64,000 bases of DNA from Trematomus loennbergii (lineage: Eukaryota > Chordata > Actinopteri > Perciformes > Nototheniidae): contig JAAOOA010000050.1 in assembly GCA_012861695.1 (NCBI GenBank), forward strand, positions 1,023,228-1,087,227. The letters run 5' to 3'. The notes below the pieces were generated by a model. It did no database searches. It saw nothing but the letters and a program-made list of their open reading frames with translations, and was not told the DNA's origin. Both the position numbers and the translations under genes were made by a program. The first letter of the stretch is position 1. Each line of letters starts with the position of its first letter. Of the stretch, positions 21,359 to 33,626 are shown piece after piece.

Positions 21359-22233
21359 GTGACCTGCTCTATCGAAATCAGTCGCATTGACCCGAAGACA
21401 CATTTTGAGTTGTATACACTCTTGGAAAGAGGAGATTCCTAGCTTTCTAATGATATCAGGATTGTTTTTGTACTCCAAATATTAAGCAAAATATGTCACA
21501 TTATATAATGACTGTCACCGAGTCATCATTTTGAGAAAAAGGCCTTCAAAGTTCCCTCTTCTCTGGAATCCATCGATCTGATTGATTATTAGCGGAGCAA
21601 ATTATCAAAATAGTCCGGAAGGAAAATATTTCCGTTTGGATTACTGGTCTGGGGGAAGCTCGCGAGTGTGTGTGTGTATGTGTGTGTGTGTTTGTGTATT
21701 TTTGCGTAAGTGTATATTGTGTTTGTTTCCCGGAGAAAACACTCACGAGAAACACCGGCTGTTGTTATGCCTGCTGTGACGTTAAGTTACTCCGTTCTCC
21801 GCTTGTAATTATGCCGTTACAAGCTTCATAGTTGTATTTATCATCTAAATTTGCCGAAACAAGTTTAATATTCTGAAAGCCAAGACTTTGTTTATTTGAA
21901 ATCAGATGAAAACAAACTGTAACGGACCCTGCCGTGTTATCTATGATTACTATATGCCTTACATTAATAATTTCAGACGGAGGCAGGGGGGGCGGCGCTA
22001 CGGAAGAGCAGATAGCGAGTGAGAGGTGCCTGTCATCTTCCCTTTACAAGCTTCAAAAAATATTTATCGTGTGATTTTGGAAATAAAAGTTTCATATTCT
22101 GAAAGCCAATACCTTGTTTATTTAAAATCAAACAAAACACCCGAACCCCGAAAAAATAGTTTTTTACGCAAATCCACGTTTATTTTGAAATTAGCCGTTG
22201 CGACTTCCGACTGATTTCGATAGAGCGGGTCAC
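21359..22233. mobile_element. MITE with GTGACCTGCTCTATCGAAAT ends, ATAT duplication
   Basis: Inverted ends GTGACC(T)GCTCTATCGAAATCAGTCG flank 875 bp. ATAT occurs at 21355-21358 and 22234-22237. Removing the element and one ATAT restores the LINE frame. The interior holds a TG microsatellite and two imperfect direct repeats (about 21820-21915 and 22040-22140). A 4-bp TSD other than TTAA is unusual; the superfamily is undecided. Confidence 0.85.
21668..21712 (+). repeat. TG microsatellite
   Basis: Interrupted tgtgtg array inside the ATAT-flanked MITE. Confidence 0.9.
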
Positions 22234-22829
22234 ATATTTGCTTGTATATCCCTTGACGGTGTCTGGTCTCAAGCCCAGGTATAGTGTCTCAAAGTTAAAT
22301 GGGATCCCGACCCCAAGTATCTTTTCCATAAAGGACTTGATTTGTTTCCAGTAGTTCAGGAGCACAGGGCACTGCCAGAACACATGGCAATGATTCACCT
22401 TTTTCTCACCACATGACCTCCAACATGAAGTGTTTCTATTCATGAAAACCTGCTGTGCAGGTGTTTTAAAAAACCTCATTAAGTTTTTCCACCCAAATTC
22501 CCTCCAGGTCAGGGCGGAAGTAGATCTCCATTGTTGCTTAATCCGCTTTTCCCATATTTCCAAGTCTAGAGTAAGATTTCCTTCCTTTTCCCATTTTTCC
22601 TTTACATACAGTTGAGGCCTAAATTATTAGCCCCCCAGGAGTTATGGAACATTTTCCTAAAATCCTTCCCAATGTTTCCAGCATTGATAAAAATTTGATA
22701 TAATCAAACATTCACCAGTGCTATTTAGTAGCTTTTGGTATATTTTGGAAAATAAAATAAGTTTTTAGGCTTGCTTTATATCAAATATAGTGAAAAATGG
22801 GTTGGTCAAAAATATTAGCCCCCAGGCCA

Positions 22830-24226
22830 TTAATAGTCAATGGTGTACCCTTTCTGAGCCACAACTGACAACAACCTATTAGAGTAGTTCTTTACTAGGT
22901 TGGCACAGGTCTCTTGAGGGATTTTGGCCCATTCTTCCATTGCAAATTGTTCCAGCTGGTCCAAATTGCGTGGTTTCCAAGCATGGACATTCACTTTGAG
23001 CACCCGCCACAGATTCTCAATAGGATTAAGATCTGGGCTCTGTGCAGGCCACTCCAGCACCTTGGTTTTGGTGTCCTTTAGGAACTGTTGGACCAATTTT
23101 GATGTGTGCTTTGGGTCATTGTCTTGTTGGAAGACCCAGCGACGACCTAAGCGAAGACTAAGAGCAGATTTTTTCATATTATGCCTCAAAATGTCAACAT
23201 AATTTAGATTTTTCATGATGCCTTGCACCTGTTGTAGCAAACACTTTTGGATGGTGGCTGAAAGCCCCCCTCCGCTACGCGCCGTTCCTTAGATGAGGCT
23301 GGTTATATTTAATAAAGAAAGGAATTCAAAACACCGGAATTAAAGGTTATAACAATAATCTGATTTTACTGGTAAGAAACAAAACACGTATACAAGTTTT
23401 ACAGAGTACTCCGGACTTCTACTGCTGTGCGATACAGGTATCGGGACCAGCCAGTCAGCAAACAGGAAGCATTTTACATGCATAAACAACAGTATTCATA
23501 TTCATATTTTGGGGCGGAGATGTGTTTACTTCTTCCTTCCCATTTACTCCGAAGCGAATCAGAGAGTCCGTGGGGAGGAGCTGTGTGAGCTGCTCACTCC
23601 CCCAGGTGTTTTTACTGGTTGGATTCACTTCTGGTCAGGTCCAATACAGCGAATCAGAGTTCTGAGAAAAAGTATGTTTTCTTCTGAGATTCGGAAGTTC
23701 ACAAGGGCAGAGTCAATCTTATCTCTGCACCGATATTCACTCCCTTACTTTCCCAAGGAATATTTCACACAAACTATTCATTCCCAGACAACCAAACATT
23801 GTACATAGATATATTGATGCCCAGAAAGAACCTTGAAAATAATATGTGTGTGTGTGCTGGTGGGAGGAGGTGTATGTGTGTGTAACAGGATCTCTGGGTC
23901 AGTGAGTTGTAAGTGAGAATACAATATGTATATGTGATTACTTAAAACAGTTCAAACAATACATGTTCACTAAAATACAATTCAAAATAATACATGTTTA
24001 CTTCAATACAGTTTAGAACCATATCTGTTTACTTCACACCCGAACAAGGCTCCTGTGCCTGAGGCTGCAAAACAGCCCCACAGCATGATGTGTTCTTAGG
24101 GTTGAAGGCCTCTCTCTTTCTTCGCCAAACATAAGCAACATCCATGTGCCCAAACAGTTCCAGTTTAGTCTCATCAGACCAAAGCACAGACTTACAAAAC
24201 TCATCTTTACCTTTCAAATGTTCCAT
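22830..24226 (-). pseudogene. Tc1 transposase catalytic domain, DD34E, interrupted
   Basis: Upstream part (24226 to 24037) has the first aspartate in WSDETKLELFG. The downstream part (23225 to 22830) has ...GIMKNLNYVDIL..., the second aspartate in QQDNDPKHT and the glutamate in SPDLNPIENLW, 34 residues apart. A solo LTR at 23230-24036 separates the first aspartate from the other two. The paired-like DNA-binding domain is absent. Inactive. Confidence 0.9.
23230..24036 (-). mobile_element. Solo LTR inside Tc1, 4-bp TSD cacc
   Basis: Begins TGTTGTAGCAAACAC and ends ...CTGTTTACTTCA, with cacc at 23226-23229 and 24037-24040. Related to the LTRs at 11436, 14764, 19073 and 63210 but with one copy only of the internal ~77-bp unit. 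Confidence 0.88.
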
Positions 24227-25575
24227 AATTTCTGGGGGACTAATAATTTAGGCCTCAACTGTATGTTGTGTCTTGTGCAATTAACTAATTTAGTCCATTA
24301 TATAACTTGAGATATTTTTGAGAGCTTGATCTGATTTGTAACCCTTTAAAACATTTTTCAGAATACCCGAGTTTGTCTTTTCTAAGTCTCCCCTTCCTAT
24401 ACATTTCCCTATGTAGTGTCTAAGCTGCAAATACCTATAGAAGTCTTGTTTGGTAAGTTCATATTGAACTTTAAAATCCTGAACATTTTTGAGTATTCCA
24501 CCAACAAAGAGATTGCTATATTTTATCAGCCCCTTTTCTGCCCATTTTTTAAATCCTGCGTCTGTCCTATAAAATCCGAATCATAAGCTATCCATCTCAA
24601 CATATGAAAAGGTTCCTTATTCTCATGTTCTCTTACCACCTGTGACCATATTTTGAGTGATGACGCCACCCACGGATTTGACTCCCATTCATGTTTTTTT
24701 TGAAATACCCCAACCTATTAGCGCCTGTAGTGGGACATTGCTCGAAGTCCGGCATTCTATCTCCTTCCATCGTGCTACGTAGGAAGGATTGCATATATCG
24801 ACCAGAGGTTTTATCTGAGCTGCTTTGTAATAATTCTTAAAATTAGGAAGAGAGAGACCCCCTCTCTCTTTAGGTAGCTGGAGGGTCTTGAACCTAATCT
24901 GAGGCTTTTTTCCCTGCCAGATCAATCTAGAAATTGCCCTGTCCAGATTTAGAAAAATGTTCGTTCGGCAGTTCAGCAGGGATGGATTGATACACATATA
25001 AGAGTCTTGGGAGAATGTTCATCTTTATAGCTTCCACCCTCTGTGCTAAACTGAGGAATGGTATTACATTCCATCGGGACAGATCAGACCTAATCTTGGT
25101 AATTAGGGGGTCATAATTCAGTGATATTATTTCGTCAATATTTTTGGGGATATTCACTCCCAGATACCTCATAGTTTCAGCCTCCCATTTAACTTTTAAC
25201 ACATCTCTGATGGGTTGACTAGGGGTGTAATTAAACGTCAGTATTTGAGATTTGTGGGTATTTAGTCGATAACCAGATAAACATCCATATTCTGTTAAGG
25301 TTGTTAATAAACATGGGAGGGAAGAACTGGGGCACCCAAGGTATATTAAAATATCGTCCGCGAACAAGGCTACCTTTTGTTCACCTCCAGCCATTGTAAT
25401 TCCCTGTATTTTCTCACTCTGTTTTACCCACTGGCTTAATGGCTCTATGAAAATGGCAAAGAGAAGTGGGGACATGGGACATCCCTGCCGACAGCCCTGT
25501 TCTAATTCAAAGGCGTTAGTTAATGAGCCATTAATCCTAAACTTTGCCGTAGGTCTGTTGTATTGTGTTTCTATC

Positions 25576-26253
25576 GTCTTAATACATTTTTCACAGCGTA
25601 TACTTCAGCGGAATATCAAAACAACGGCCCGGGGTGCAAAACGCATCAATGAAAGCGACCCTCTACCACACAAAACAACACCTGTAAAAACCCAATTTGT
25701 GTTCTTTGAAATTGAAAAGGATATTGCATTGTGTTTGTTACTTTCGTTTCAGTTGTATATATGTCTTAAGTGTAATTTGGCTTGGCTTCCTATTTTGTAT
25801 GGACATGCTTTTATTTTGAAGGCGAGTTTACGCTGATGACAGGAAGCTTCACAGCGGGCGGAACTTGTCATAAAGTCCGCGATAATAAAACCCACCCATT
25901 TAGAGGGAAGATATGATTGGTCAATTGTACTGTCATTTGACATTACTCTCTCATTCAGTTACTATAGCTTGGCCCTCTGTGAATTCATAGCAGGACCACC
26001 AATCAGCTCCTATCTTCACAGTAACTCGCAGAGACGAGCTTCTTTCATTTAACCCTTCACATTCAAACAGAAACTGAATAGGCAGATTAGAAGGATTTAT
26101 TTCTTTGGAAATGTTATTTTAAATACAATTAAATCAAGTTATTTTGGTAAAACTACAGTAATGAAAAATATAACAAAAAATATATTTAAAAAATATATAT
26201 TACAAAATATTTTTTCTCAGAGAGGGCCTAGAGGGCCCTGACGGCTCGCCCCT
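25576..26253. other. Unassigned repeat-like DNA with a possible hAT right end
   Basis: The right edge ...GAGGGCCCTGACGGCTCGCC CCTG looks like a hAT terminus, but no matching left end (CAGGGGCGAG...) is visible, so the copy would be truncated. The AT-rich stretch at 26160-26215 precedes it. No protein frame. Confidence 0.25.
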
Positions 26254-27083
26254 GGGTTATAAGGTTAATAAATACATCATATGCAGAGGTGAATCTGATG
26301 TTTAAGTAATCAAAGAGCTAATTTCCCACAAAAAAAACACCATACTTGATAGAATGAGTATAAATGGAAGCGTTGACTGAGATTGATCTTCGGAGATCTC
26401 CGCAGGGAAGCCCCTTTGATGCCTGCTGAGGATGGAACAATTATGAGAAGAATATCAGCCCGGAGACGCTTAAGACGGAAACTTAAAAGGAATGGAAGCT
26501 AAATTGTGCCATGATGCAATCTGATTTCAAATAAAAAAGTTTGATAGAGGAGCGAGGTGAGGTGAGGAATAAAAGTGTTGTTAGACTTCAGGTTCAGCTG
26601 AAGGAAAATGGGAAATAAAACCTTCAGACATAAAGAGCGACACAGAGAGAAATGTACTTTTAAAGTATCATAAGAATAAAATAAGTCTGAGATGTTCAGA
26701 CTGCAATGTAAATAAAACTTCGGAATTACTATGGTATGAATCTTTAAACCTGTTCTCCTCTACAATTCAGAGGGAAATATTGTACATTTTAAATTACAGT
26801 GTATTTTTTCACTGCACAATAGCTGTTGATAATTCAGCTAAATTATTTAGATACTGAAGTAATATGAGAAACAAATGCAGTGATTAGAGTATTAATAATA
26901 TATAAATAAAGTTGGGATAGTATTAGCTGAGTGCTGCCATTTCAGGAATGAACAATCATATCGTAACTTTCAGGCAGATTTTGTAACAAATTATTTTGAT
27001 TGTATTCTATATATGACTAAATATGTTGGCTCTTTTGTACATCCTATTTAATATGAAAACAAATATTACCAATATGTAAAATA
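26254..27083. other. Anonymous AT-rich sequence
   Basis: No gene, repeat boundary or RNA recognised. Confidence 0.6.
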
Positions 27084-27091
27084 ATTATAAT

Positions 27092-27535
27092 CAGGGGTGC
27101 ACATAACTGGTACGCAGGTACGCATGCGCGGCAACAATCTGAAATGCGTACCGTCACTTGTGTCACAAAGCGCATTTGCGTACCGACGTAAATGTGAAGC
27201 TTTTCCAGAAGGCGGTTAGTTCACCGGATGACAGAGTCGGTCACCGTGTGCACAGACAGGGCTGCTGTTAACGTCGGTCTGTACAGCAGCCCTGCGCTAA
27301 AACAGCTGATCACAACGTTCACACGCTCCGCAGTCACGAAGCTCTGTACTCCACTACCACCACCCCCCCGTTGACAATCGCGAAGCGCTGTACTCCACCC
27401 CCCCCGTTGACAATCGCGAAGCGCTGTACTCCACTGACGCCACCCCCCCCCCACAGTCGTCAGAAGTTGGAGTACCAAACACTGACTCCAGGTACTCACC
27501 TGAGTACCTCACTGAGAAAGTTGTGTGCACCCCTG
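27092..27535. mobile_element. hAT MITE (CAGGGGTGCACATAACT ends), copy 1
   Basis: Ends CAGGGGTGCACATAACT and AGTTGTGTGCACCCCTG-like (aaagttgtgtgcacccctg). The 8-bp duplication attataat is at 27084-27091 and 27536-27543. The interior has a minisatellite of three units (gacaatcgcgaagcgctgta with a C-run). An inverted second copy is at 40849-41302. Confidence 0.92.
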
Positions 27536-27543
27536 ATTATAAT

Positions 27544-28737
27544 GTAAATATTTTATTTGTTCTGAAAATGCTATGGGCTATTGATCTACAAATGAAAACG
27601 AATTCAGTAAATCTGTTTTGCCAACAAATCAGCCAATGATGACAGAGAAAGAGAAAACTTCACAAAAGTGTTAAAATATGTAAAGAAATATGTCATTCAA
27701 GAGTTCAAGACTCACCGATCCAGGTCCAGAGAAACCTGAAGAACTGTAGGTCAGTGTCTCAAATCTGCTAATTCGATCTTTTCAAATTCAGTTTGCTAGA
27801 ACACGAAATGTGAATGGTTCTGTCTCTATCTCCTTCCTGCAAAAAGGAACCCAAACAGATGGAAGATTCATGACTCTTTTTTCCTGCTTGATAATCCGCC
27901 CCTGACTGAGCCTTCCCCTCATTAAAGAAACCCGACACTGATTGAACCTCCTGTCGACCCCCGAGTCCCGACAGAAAGCTCTTTGTTGTCGTCTCGCTGT
28001 TCTCTGTCCGTCTGTCTTTCTATATATAGTAAAAGAGTCTTCATACAGGAGTGTGTGCTCCGATGGATGTCTGCAGTAGTACGTGTATGTCAAAAATATT
28101 TGGTTGTTTTCAGCGCGATTTAAAGTCATATCCTAGCCTCAGGTTTTAACAAGGCACTATCACCATTCTAAACAGGCTGCAGAAACGGAAAAGGCATCTT
28201 TGTGTGAGTACAACTCCGCTATGACAAGGTTTGATCGGGCAAGAAACACAAGCAGTCAGATGATCTGACAGTTTGTCAACTTTTTCTGAACCATTTTACT
28301 GTATTCAGGGGTAAAACACAAATGCTACCAAACATAACTGCAGAAGTCTGTAAAAATAGAAGAGAGTGATGTTAAAAACTGGGTCATCAGAGCACAACGA
28401 TGAAGTTTATTGCAGCTCATTTGAAATACAGCAGTGGGCAATATTGCAAAATGTGTGTGTCCAAATGCCGCTTTATTTTCTGGCATTAATGCTGGGTAAA
28501 TATATTGTGTCTATGGAAATAATATCTTGACAACATATTGACACTCTAACTGCTGTTGTTTGATAGACTATAGCAACACCTCTTTGCTTTTTGTCAACGC
28601 CTTGGTATGCGTTCTAATGCAGTCGATACCGCTTTATATTAAAGTGCCCCACACATTTTTTTTTTCTTTTGTTGGCACACTGACTGAAGTGGCGTTGTGT
28701 GCGTGAATTAAAAAACGAGCAGAATATACGTCCGGGC
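27544..28737. other. Anonymous sequence
   Basis: No supported gene. A reverse-strand frame at 27788-28129 is open for 113 codons but has no recognisable domain and no transcription context. I treat it as chance. Confidence 0.5.
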
Positions 28738-28860
28738 TGTTGGATAGCTCACCTGGTAGAGCTGGTGGCCCATTTACTGGATCTCCATTCCTCTGTAAAG
28801 GTTACATTCTGACCTGTCTCTATAATAAAGGCACTGGTGGCCCAAAGGATAATCTTGAAA
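28738..28860 (+). mobile_element. Degraded tRNA-derived SINE
   Basis: Begins GGCTGTTGGATAGCTCACCT with an A-box-like tagctcacctgg and a decayed B box (ggttacattc). It ends with ...ataaaggcactggtggccca and aaaggataatcttgaaaa. The order tRNA-like head, short body and ataaaggc... tail matches a common teleost SINE. Part of the body is deleted. Confidence 0.6.
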
Positions 28861-29580
28861 AACATATAAACATAGATACACTCAATTTGAGTTCCTATTA
28901 ATAGAACATTATATAGAAGTACTATTTACTTTAAAAAATACTACTGTAATACAGATAATATCAATGTTCCAATATTTTGATTGTAATATTCCCCCACTGG
29001 AATTAGCTCCATGTCCTTATATGTGAAATCGTGTTATTTTGGTCTTCACATCTCCCTTTAGAAATCAATAAACCAGGCTTGTAGAGAAGTGGCCTCTCTC
29101 AGCATCAGCTTCTCATTCTGTGCCTGTCACAGCGATGGATCTGTTGTTGACCAGATGGTTTAATCAGAACAGCGTCTCCACCTGGGACTGAGGAACAGGA
29201 ATCTAAAAGCCTGATAAGATAAGACTGCTGATTAGTTTGAGGTTATCAACTAGTTAAAGCACCAGCTGAAGTAACCCTGGTAACATCATGAGGGTTATTT
29301 TCCCAGACTGGGCAGAGCTATTTTAGTGCTAAAGAAAGAATATTGAAAGCAAAGAAGTGCTCCACGTGATGAGCAAATTCACACCCTCATTTAATCCCTG
29401 AGGAAAGAAGACAATTGTTAGAGAATCATGGCAATATCTTGTTTTTTTTAAGTTGCCACTCTGAGTTACTGCTGGGTAGAATGTGAAATCAATCCAGGTG
29501 TATCTAAAGTTTTTTGGGCCATGACCTTCAATGGTTCAGGTAATATCTGACTGATAGAACTTTCTGCGTCAGCCTTGGTG
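28861..29580. other. Anonymous sequence
   Basis: Nothing recognisable. Confidence 0.6.
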
Positions 29581-29584
29581 ACTC

Positions 29585-29990
29585 CGAGTCATCCCCTTCT
29601 CCACTGGGGTCCCACAGGACTCAGTGTTAGGCCCCCTCTTATTCTCCCTGTACTTGCTCCCTCTTGGGTCCATACTTAGAGAGCACGGCATTGCATTCCA
29701 CTGCTATGTCCTTTTTAAATGTGCCACTTAAAAAGGACACCTACTCAGCTAGCCCACTATTAAAGTGTCTTGAGGAAATTAAGGTCTGGATGGCCTCCAA
29801 TTTTCTGAAACTTAACCAAGACAAAACAGAAGTAATGGTCCACTCTTGTAGACCTGGGGTCCTTGGGTCAGTTCACCAAGCCCATTATCACAAACCTGGG
29901 AGAACGTGATCAGATCATGTGGCCAATTCAAGCCAGCGCCGCATTAAAAACAATAGTCCAGCCAACATTGCCGGCTGTTTCTGTCGAAAG
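29585..29990 (+). pseudogene. Rex1/L2-like LINE reverse transcriptase fragment
   Basis: Reads ...[21 protein letters not shown]..., ...HGIAFHCY..., then ...LLKCLEEIKVWMASNFLKLNQDK... TEVMV. These flank the active-site YADD in LINE reverse transcriptases. The YADD segment itself is deleted between FHCY and the next block, so it is catalytically dead. Frame changes and decay follow after about 29900. Confidence 0.75.
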
Positions 29991-30659
29991 TACTGGCTTG
30001 AAACTCTATTCCAGTCTTTGTTTAATGCAAATAGACCCAGTAAAAACTAAGATACTATGATATAAAGTTGATACAAAAAAAAAATGGAATGTAGCGGACA
30101 TTACACATTTTAATATCTTCGCCGTATTTTTATCATTTTATGAAATGGAAAATTATGCTGGAAACTGTAGATCCTGCTCAACAGGACACATTTACCAGGG
30201 AGGGGGTGGGGTAATCAGTTTAACGGAGTGATTTGAAGTGAGACGGCAAGAGACGAAGGGAGTTTTAACGATATAACTAATATTTTAGTAATGGGGAAGA
30301 GAACTCTGTCTCGAGTCAAGCTTGTTTTTTGACATGGGAGACCTTTCATCCTCAGAGTCAGAGAGTGACTAATTGGATGATGAAGTGGAGGACCCGTTGT
30401 TTGTGATGTAAGACATATTTCTTTATGCAAACTTGTGGCAACAGATGCCGGTGAAAAGGCAAAACAAGGACGCAGTACCTACCAACACTGCCATGAAGTT
30501 CACGGGAGAAGGAACCTCACACTGTGGAAGTGAAAGGCCTGGGATGAGGCCTGGGATGTTGCCCTCTGTGTCATAGTTGACAGAAACAGTTTTGGAGAGT
30601 GGCCCAGATAAAGATTTTTTTTTTTAAAGATGATTTTTTTACATGATGTATATATATTT

Positions 30660-31140
30660 GTACATTTGTATTATAGTATATAGGTTTTTGCTACGTCTAT
30701 CATCAACGTCTAGTAAAAGTAGAAAAGTATTATCATCAAAATATAGTTAAAATACCAAAAGTAAAAGTAGTGTTGTGCAGATTGGTCCATTTCAGAAAAA
30801 TATATATGATATGTTTTATAATGATTGATCATTAAAGTGTTCTCAAAGCTGGTAAAGGTGCAGCTAGTTTGAATGACTTTGTATACTGCAGGGTAGCTTG
30901 TGAATTTACTCCAGGTGGAACTAAAGTCTGATTTAACACTTGATTATATTTCACATCATTAATCCAGATCTGTAAAGTACCTCTTTAGTTACTTTAGTAT
31001 TACATACATGGAGAGTACACCATTTACCTCTGAACTGTAGTGGAGTAGAAGTACAATAGCACAACATGTAAAACAAGTACCTCAATTTGTACTTAAGTAC
31101 AGTACTTGAGTTAATGTACTGAGTTACTTCAAACCTCTGC
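30660..31140. repeat. Degraded interspersed repeat with taagtacagtacttgag end
   Basis: The right side (tgtacttaagtacagtacttgagttaatgtactgagttac) resembles the end of a common fish hAT-type repeat. The left end is unclear and no target duplication is seen. Confidence 0.35.
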
Positions 31141-32234
31141 CGAAGAAGATTAGGGCCATGTGAAAATGTTTTTTAGATCTGACCAAAAGTTATATATTTT
31201 TTATTCTGAGAAAGAAAGAACAAATTATATTTCGTTTTCTGAAAATCTTTTTTATTACACTTTCAAACTATTAATGCTATCGCTAAAGCACATCGGAACA
31301 CTGGCTCGGTCAAAGCTAGACATTTTTAAAACATGAGAGTGCACAGATTGATGGATGACTTGATTTTATGACCCTTTTTTTCGTGCATCTGCTCTCCCTA
31401 TTCACATTGTAGCGTTGACCAGGCTCCTTCGTACAATCTGACAGCCTTAGAATTGATATTGTATCATGACTCAGCTTTTAACCAAGATTTTGAGTTGATT
31501 TTATATGCAACAAACTCACAAGATTGTTCTTATTGCACAGTTTATAGATGCCATAAAGTGGCTTTCATGTGTAAAAGCAGTGGAGTGCTCATTTATATCC
31601 CTCGTAATCCCATAAAAGGTTCTATGGACATGACCTTCGTCTCTAGTGGGGGAAATAAAGGCAGGGCAGCCCCCCCCCCTGCTCAATTTTGTTAATTGGT
31701 TCAGGCTGCTTCAAAAGGAGTGTGTAGGAGTTCATATATCTTTGGATCTTAAATATAGTTACTCATGTCTAGCATTGTTGAAATTCATTTTCTGTGTGTG
31801 TTTGTGGATATGGAGTACAATAGCAGGTTTTTCACCAGAGGGTGGTGCCTGTTCTCAGATTATGCCATGCTAATAATGTATGTGACTAAAACAAGCATGT
31901 ATTTCATGAAAGTGTGAAACATACATTGTTTCTTGCACAGCCAGTTTGTATTTTGTCAGCGATCTATTTGGTCTAAGCTGGCACTCCAATTTAGAAATAC
32001 ATTTCAACCCGTCTTTCTATAATGTCTAACATCCACTATGACCATATGTATTGTTAACACTTTCTTAAACTGTTTTCTTTAACTTATTAATATTTGGAAA
32101 TAGAGTTGTGGGAAACAAAGTGGTGCAGGAATAAGTCCTAAAACTCAGAAATGAGTCACCCTTTCACCGCTTGTGGTTCCCTCCGTGGTTAGAAGCCTGA
32201 AATATGGTCTGTGGTTAACACTAGCTGAAGAGAT
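31141..32234. other. Anonymous sequence
   Basis: No gene or repeat boundary recognised. Small frames at 31453-31873 are unsupported. Confidence 0.55.
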
Positions 32235-32238
32235 TTTA

Positions 32239-33626
32239 AAGGAAAGGTGTCATGCTTTTCCGGTTATTACCCGTCCCCTTGTGTGTTATGAAGGTTTTTA
32301 TGCATGTAAACGGTCTGCAGAGTCAAAACCCTCAAAGTACACCCTGTAGCGAGTAAAACTCTAACACAGAAAATACCTCCCCAAAACGCCTCGTTGGAGA
32401 TACGTCATTGTCCATTGTTTACTTCCTGGGTATCGCTACGTAGGGATACCCAGTAGCCACGCCCAGAGCTATGGCCGCACCCTCTGCCAGCTTTCACGTA
32501 ACAAAGCTTCCCAAAACCTTTCAGGATTCATGCCGGATATGTACAGCGTAGGGCACTGAAGAACGATGCTGTTCCTACTTTGTTTGGACCAGCGGGAGTT
32601 CGGGTACACAACCTGTAAGTATTCATTGTTGTTTGTGTATTTATGATGTTTAAAACAAACAAGGTATCTACCACCACTGTTTAAATGGGTAAACGTTTTC
32701 GGACTATTACGTTGAAATGCTCTCCGCAGACCCATGCTCACAGCGTTATAATCCTTTTTCTTACTCAATATCAAGCCACACTTATTGTTTTTACTTCGGC
32801 TGTGAGTGTTTGTGTGTGCTCAGGATGAGTTTCGCTTGTTCTAGCTTTATCGCCAAGCCTGTCTGCTCCTCCAGCAGTGTGTGTGTCTGTGTGTGTGCGA
32901 GCAATGCTAACTGGGCTAACTGAGTTGCTAGCGTTTCCATATATCAACTCCAATGTTAGCAGATGGCCTTACATGTATCTCATAGCTGGAGAATGTCTGC
33001 AATCACACACAAAATACTCATAGACAGTATACTCCGGGTGATTTACCAGTCAGTACATTATAGTTGGCGTTCCTGGCGTGTATGCTACCGAGCTACCGTT
33101 CATAGCGTGTATGCTACATAGCTAAACAACAAGGCTACCTACAGCTAGACATGCTAGGGAAAACATTGTTTTCATGCCAGCTACAATGAATGACCGAACG
33201 TAGCAGACTACCCGAATAAGATTGCAATTGTAAACATGTTCTTGCTAGCCTAGACTAGCTGTTGTTCATAGTAGATTGGCATATTACACTGAACAACTAG
33301 CAAACGTAGGTTAGCATATTAGCTGGCAAGCTAACTGTGTTGATTAGATAGATAGATTAGATAGATACACACTCCTACCACAACTACTACTAACGAATCT
33401 AAAACAACTACGTTTCTCTAATATTTTGTGATTTGCATTTGATTTCGTCCAGCCAGATCAGGAAACTCCTGGCGTATCTGCCGGACAACACACACACGGG
33501 ATGACCACTCTGATGCCTCGTCCTAAAAAGCCCCAGCACCAGCTTACAAAGCTGCGATAGGCAAGATGCAGAAAACGCCTATAAGGGGAGGAATGGATTA
33601 TATACAGTGTATATATGTATATTTAC
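32239..33626 (+). mobile_element. Kolobok-like element, left end only
   Basis: TTAA followed by AGGAAAGGTGTCATGC resembles the terminus seen at 52529 (AGTGGACCTATCATGC). The right end was not found, so the right limit given is only where the hAT at 33627 starts. The element carries the exon at 32471-32614. A TTAA target and a THAP-type protein would fit Kolobok. Assignment is tentative. Confidence 0.35.
32471..32614 (+). CDS. 48-codon exon with THAP-tail-like AVPTLF motif
   Basis: Opens at ATG (MAAPSASFHVTKLPKTFR...) and contains LKNDAVPTLFG. It ends exactly before a consensus donor (AACCT|GTAAGT). Established knowledge: the THAP zinc-finger ends with an AVPTLF-like box. The cysteine/histidine part of THAP is not upstream in this exon, so the resemblance is limited to the last dozen residues. 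No following exon was identified. Confidence 0.4.

Larger units (their letters stand above)
22609..24261 (-). mobile_element. Tc1-like element, internally deleted and split by a solo LTR
   Basis: Inverted ends CAGTTGAGGCCTAAATTATT and their complement, flanked by TA (22607-22608, 24262-24263). Total 1653 bp, of which 811 bp are the solo LTR and its duplicated cacc, leaving about 840 bp. That is too short for a full Tc1, and the N-terminal helix-turn-helix part is missing. The catalytic half is retained on the minus strand. It inserted into the L1-like LINE. Confidence 0.92.
20700..25575 (-). pseudogene. L1-like LINE ORF2, 5'-truncated, split by three DNA transposons
   Basis: Reverse-strand non-LTR retrotransposon. 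The frame begins near 25575 inside RT (...FELEQGCRQGCPMSPLLF..., then ...VALFADDILIYL...) and runs to about 24690 with frameshifts. It continues at 22606-22238 with a cysteine/histidine motif (...CGEKKVNHCHVFWQCP...), then 21354-21340, 20950-20869 (...ASKKALTRKWL...) and 20815-20700 (...MEKLTSVVRLERDKF...). Removing the Tc1 copy (TA), the ATAT-flanked MITE and the TA-flanked MITE joins these pieces in sensible order, and at two junctions in the same frame. A short LINE-tail segment (about 20817-20868) interrupts the last part. Endonuclease and ORF1 are absent. Inactive. Confidence 0.85.

Noticed and set aside
27788..28129. 113-codon reverse-strand frame
   Set aside because: No domain, low-information composition, no splice or repeat context; open by chance.
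28738..28860. Functional tRNA gene
   Set aside because: The B box is degraded, no cloverleaf can be drawn, and the tail is that of a SINE.
30215..30430. Possible second piggyBac acidic N-terminus on the plus strand (SESE...DDEVEDP)
   Set aside because: Only a few acidic codons line up, stops intervene and no transposase follows.
32469..32774. 101-codon minus-strand frame
   Set aside because: Antisense shadow of the plus-strand exon 32471-32614, which has a proper ATG and donor.
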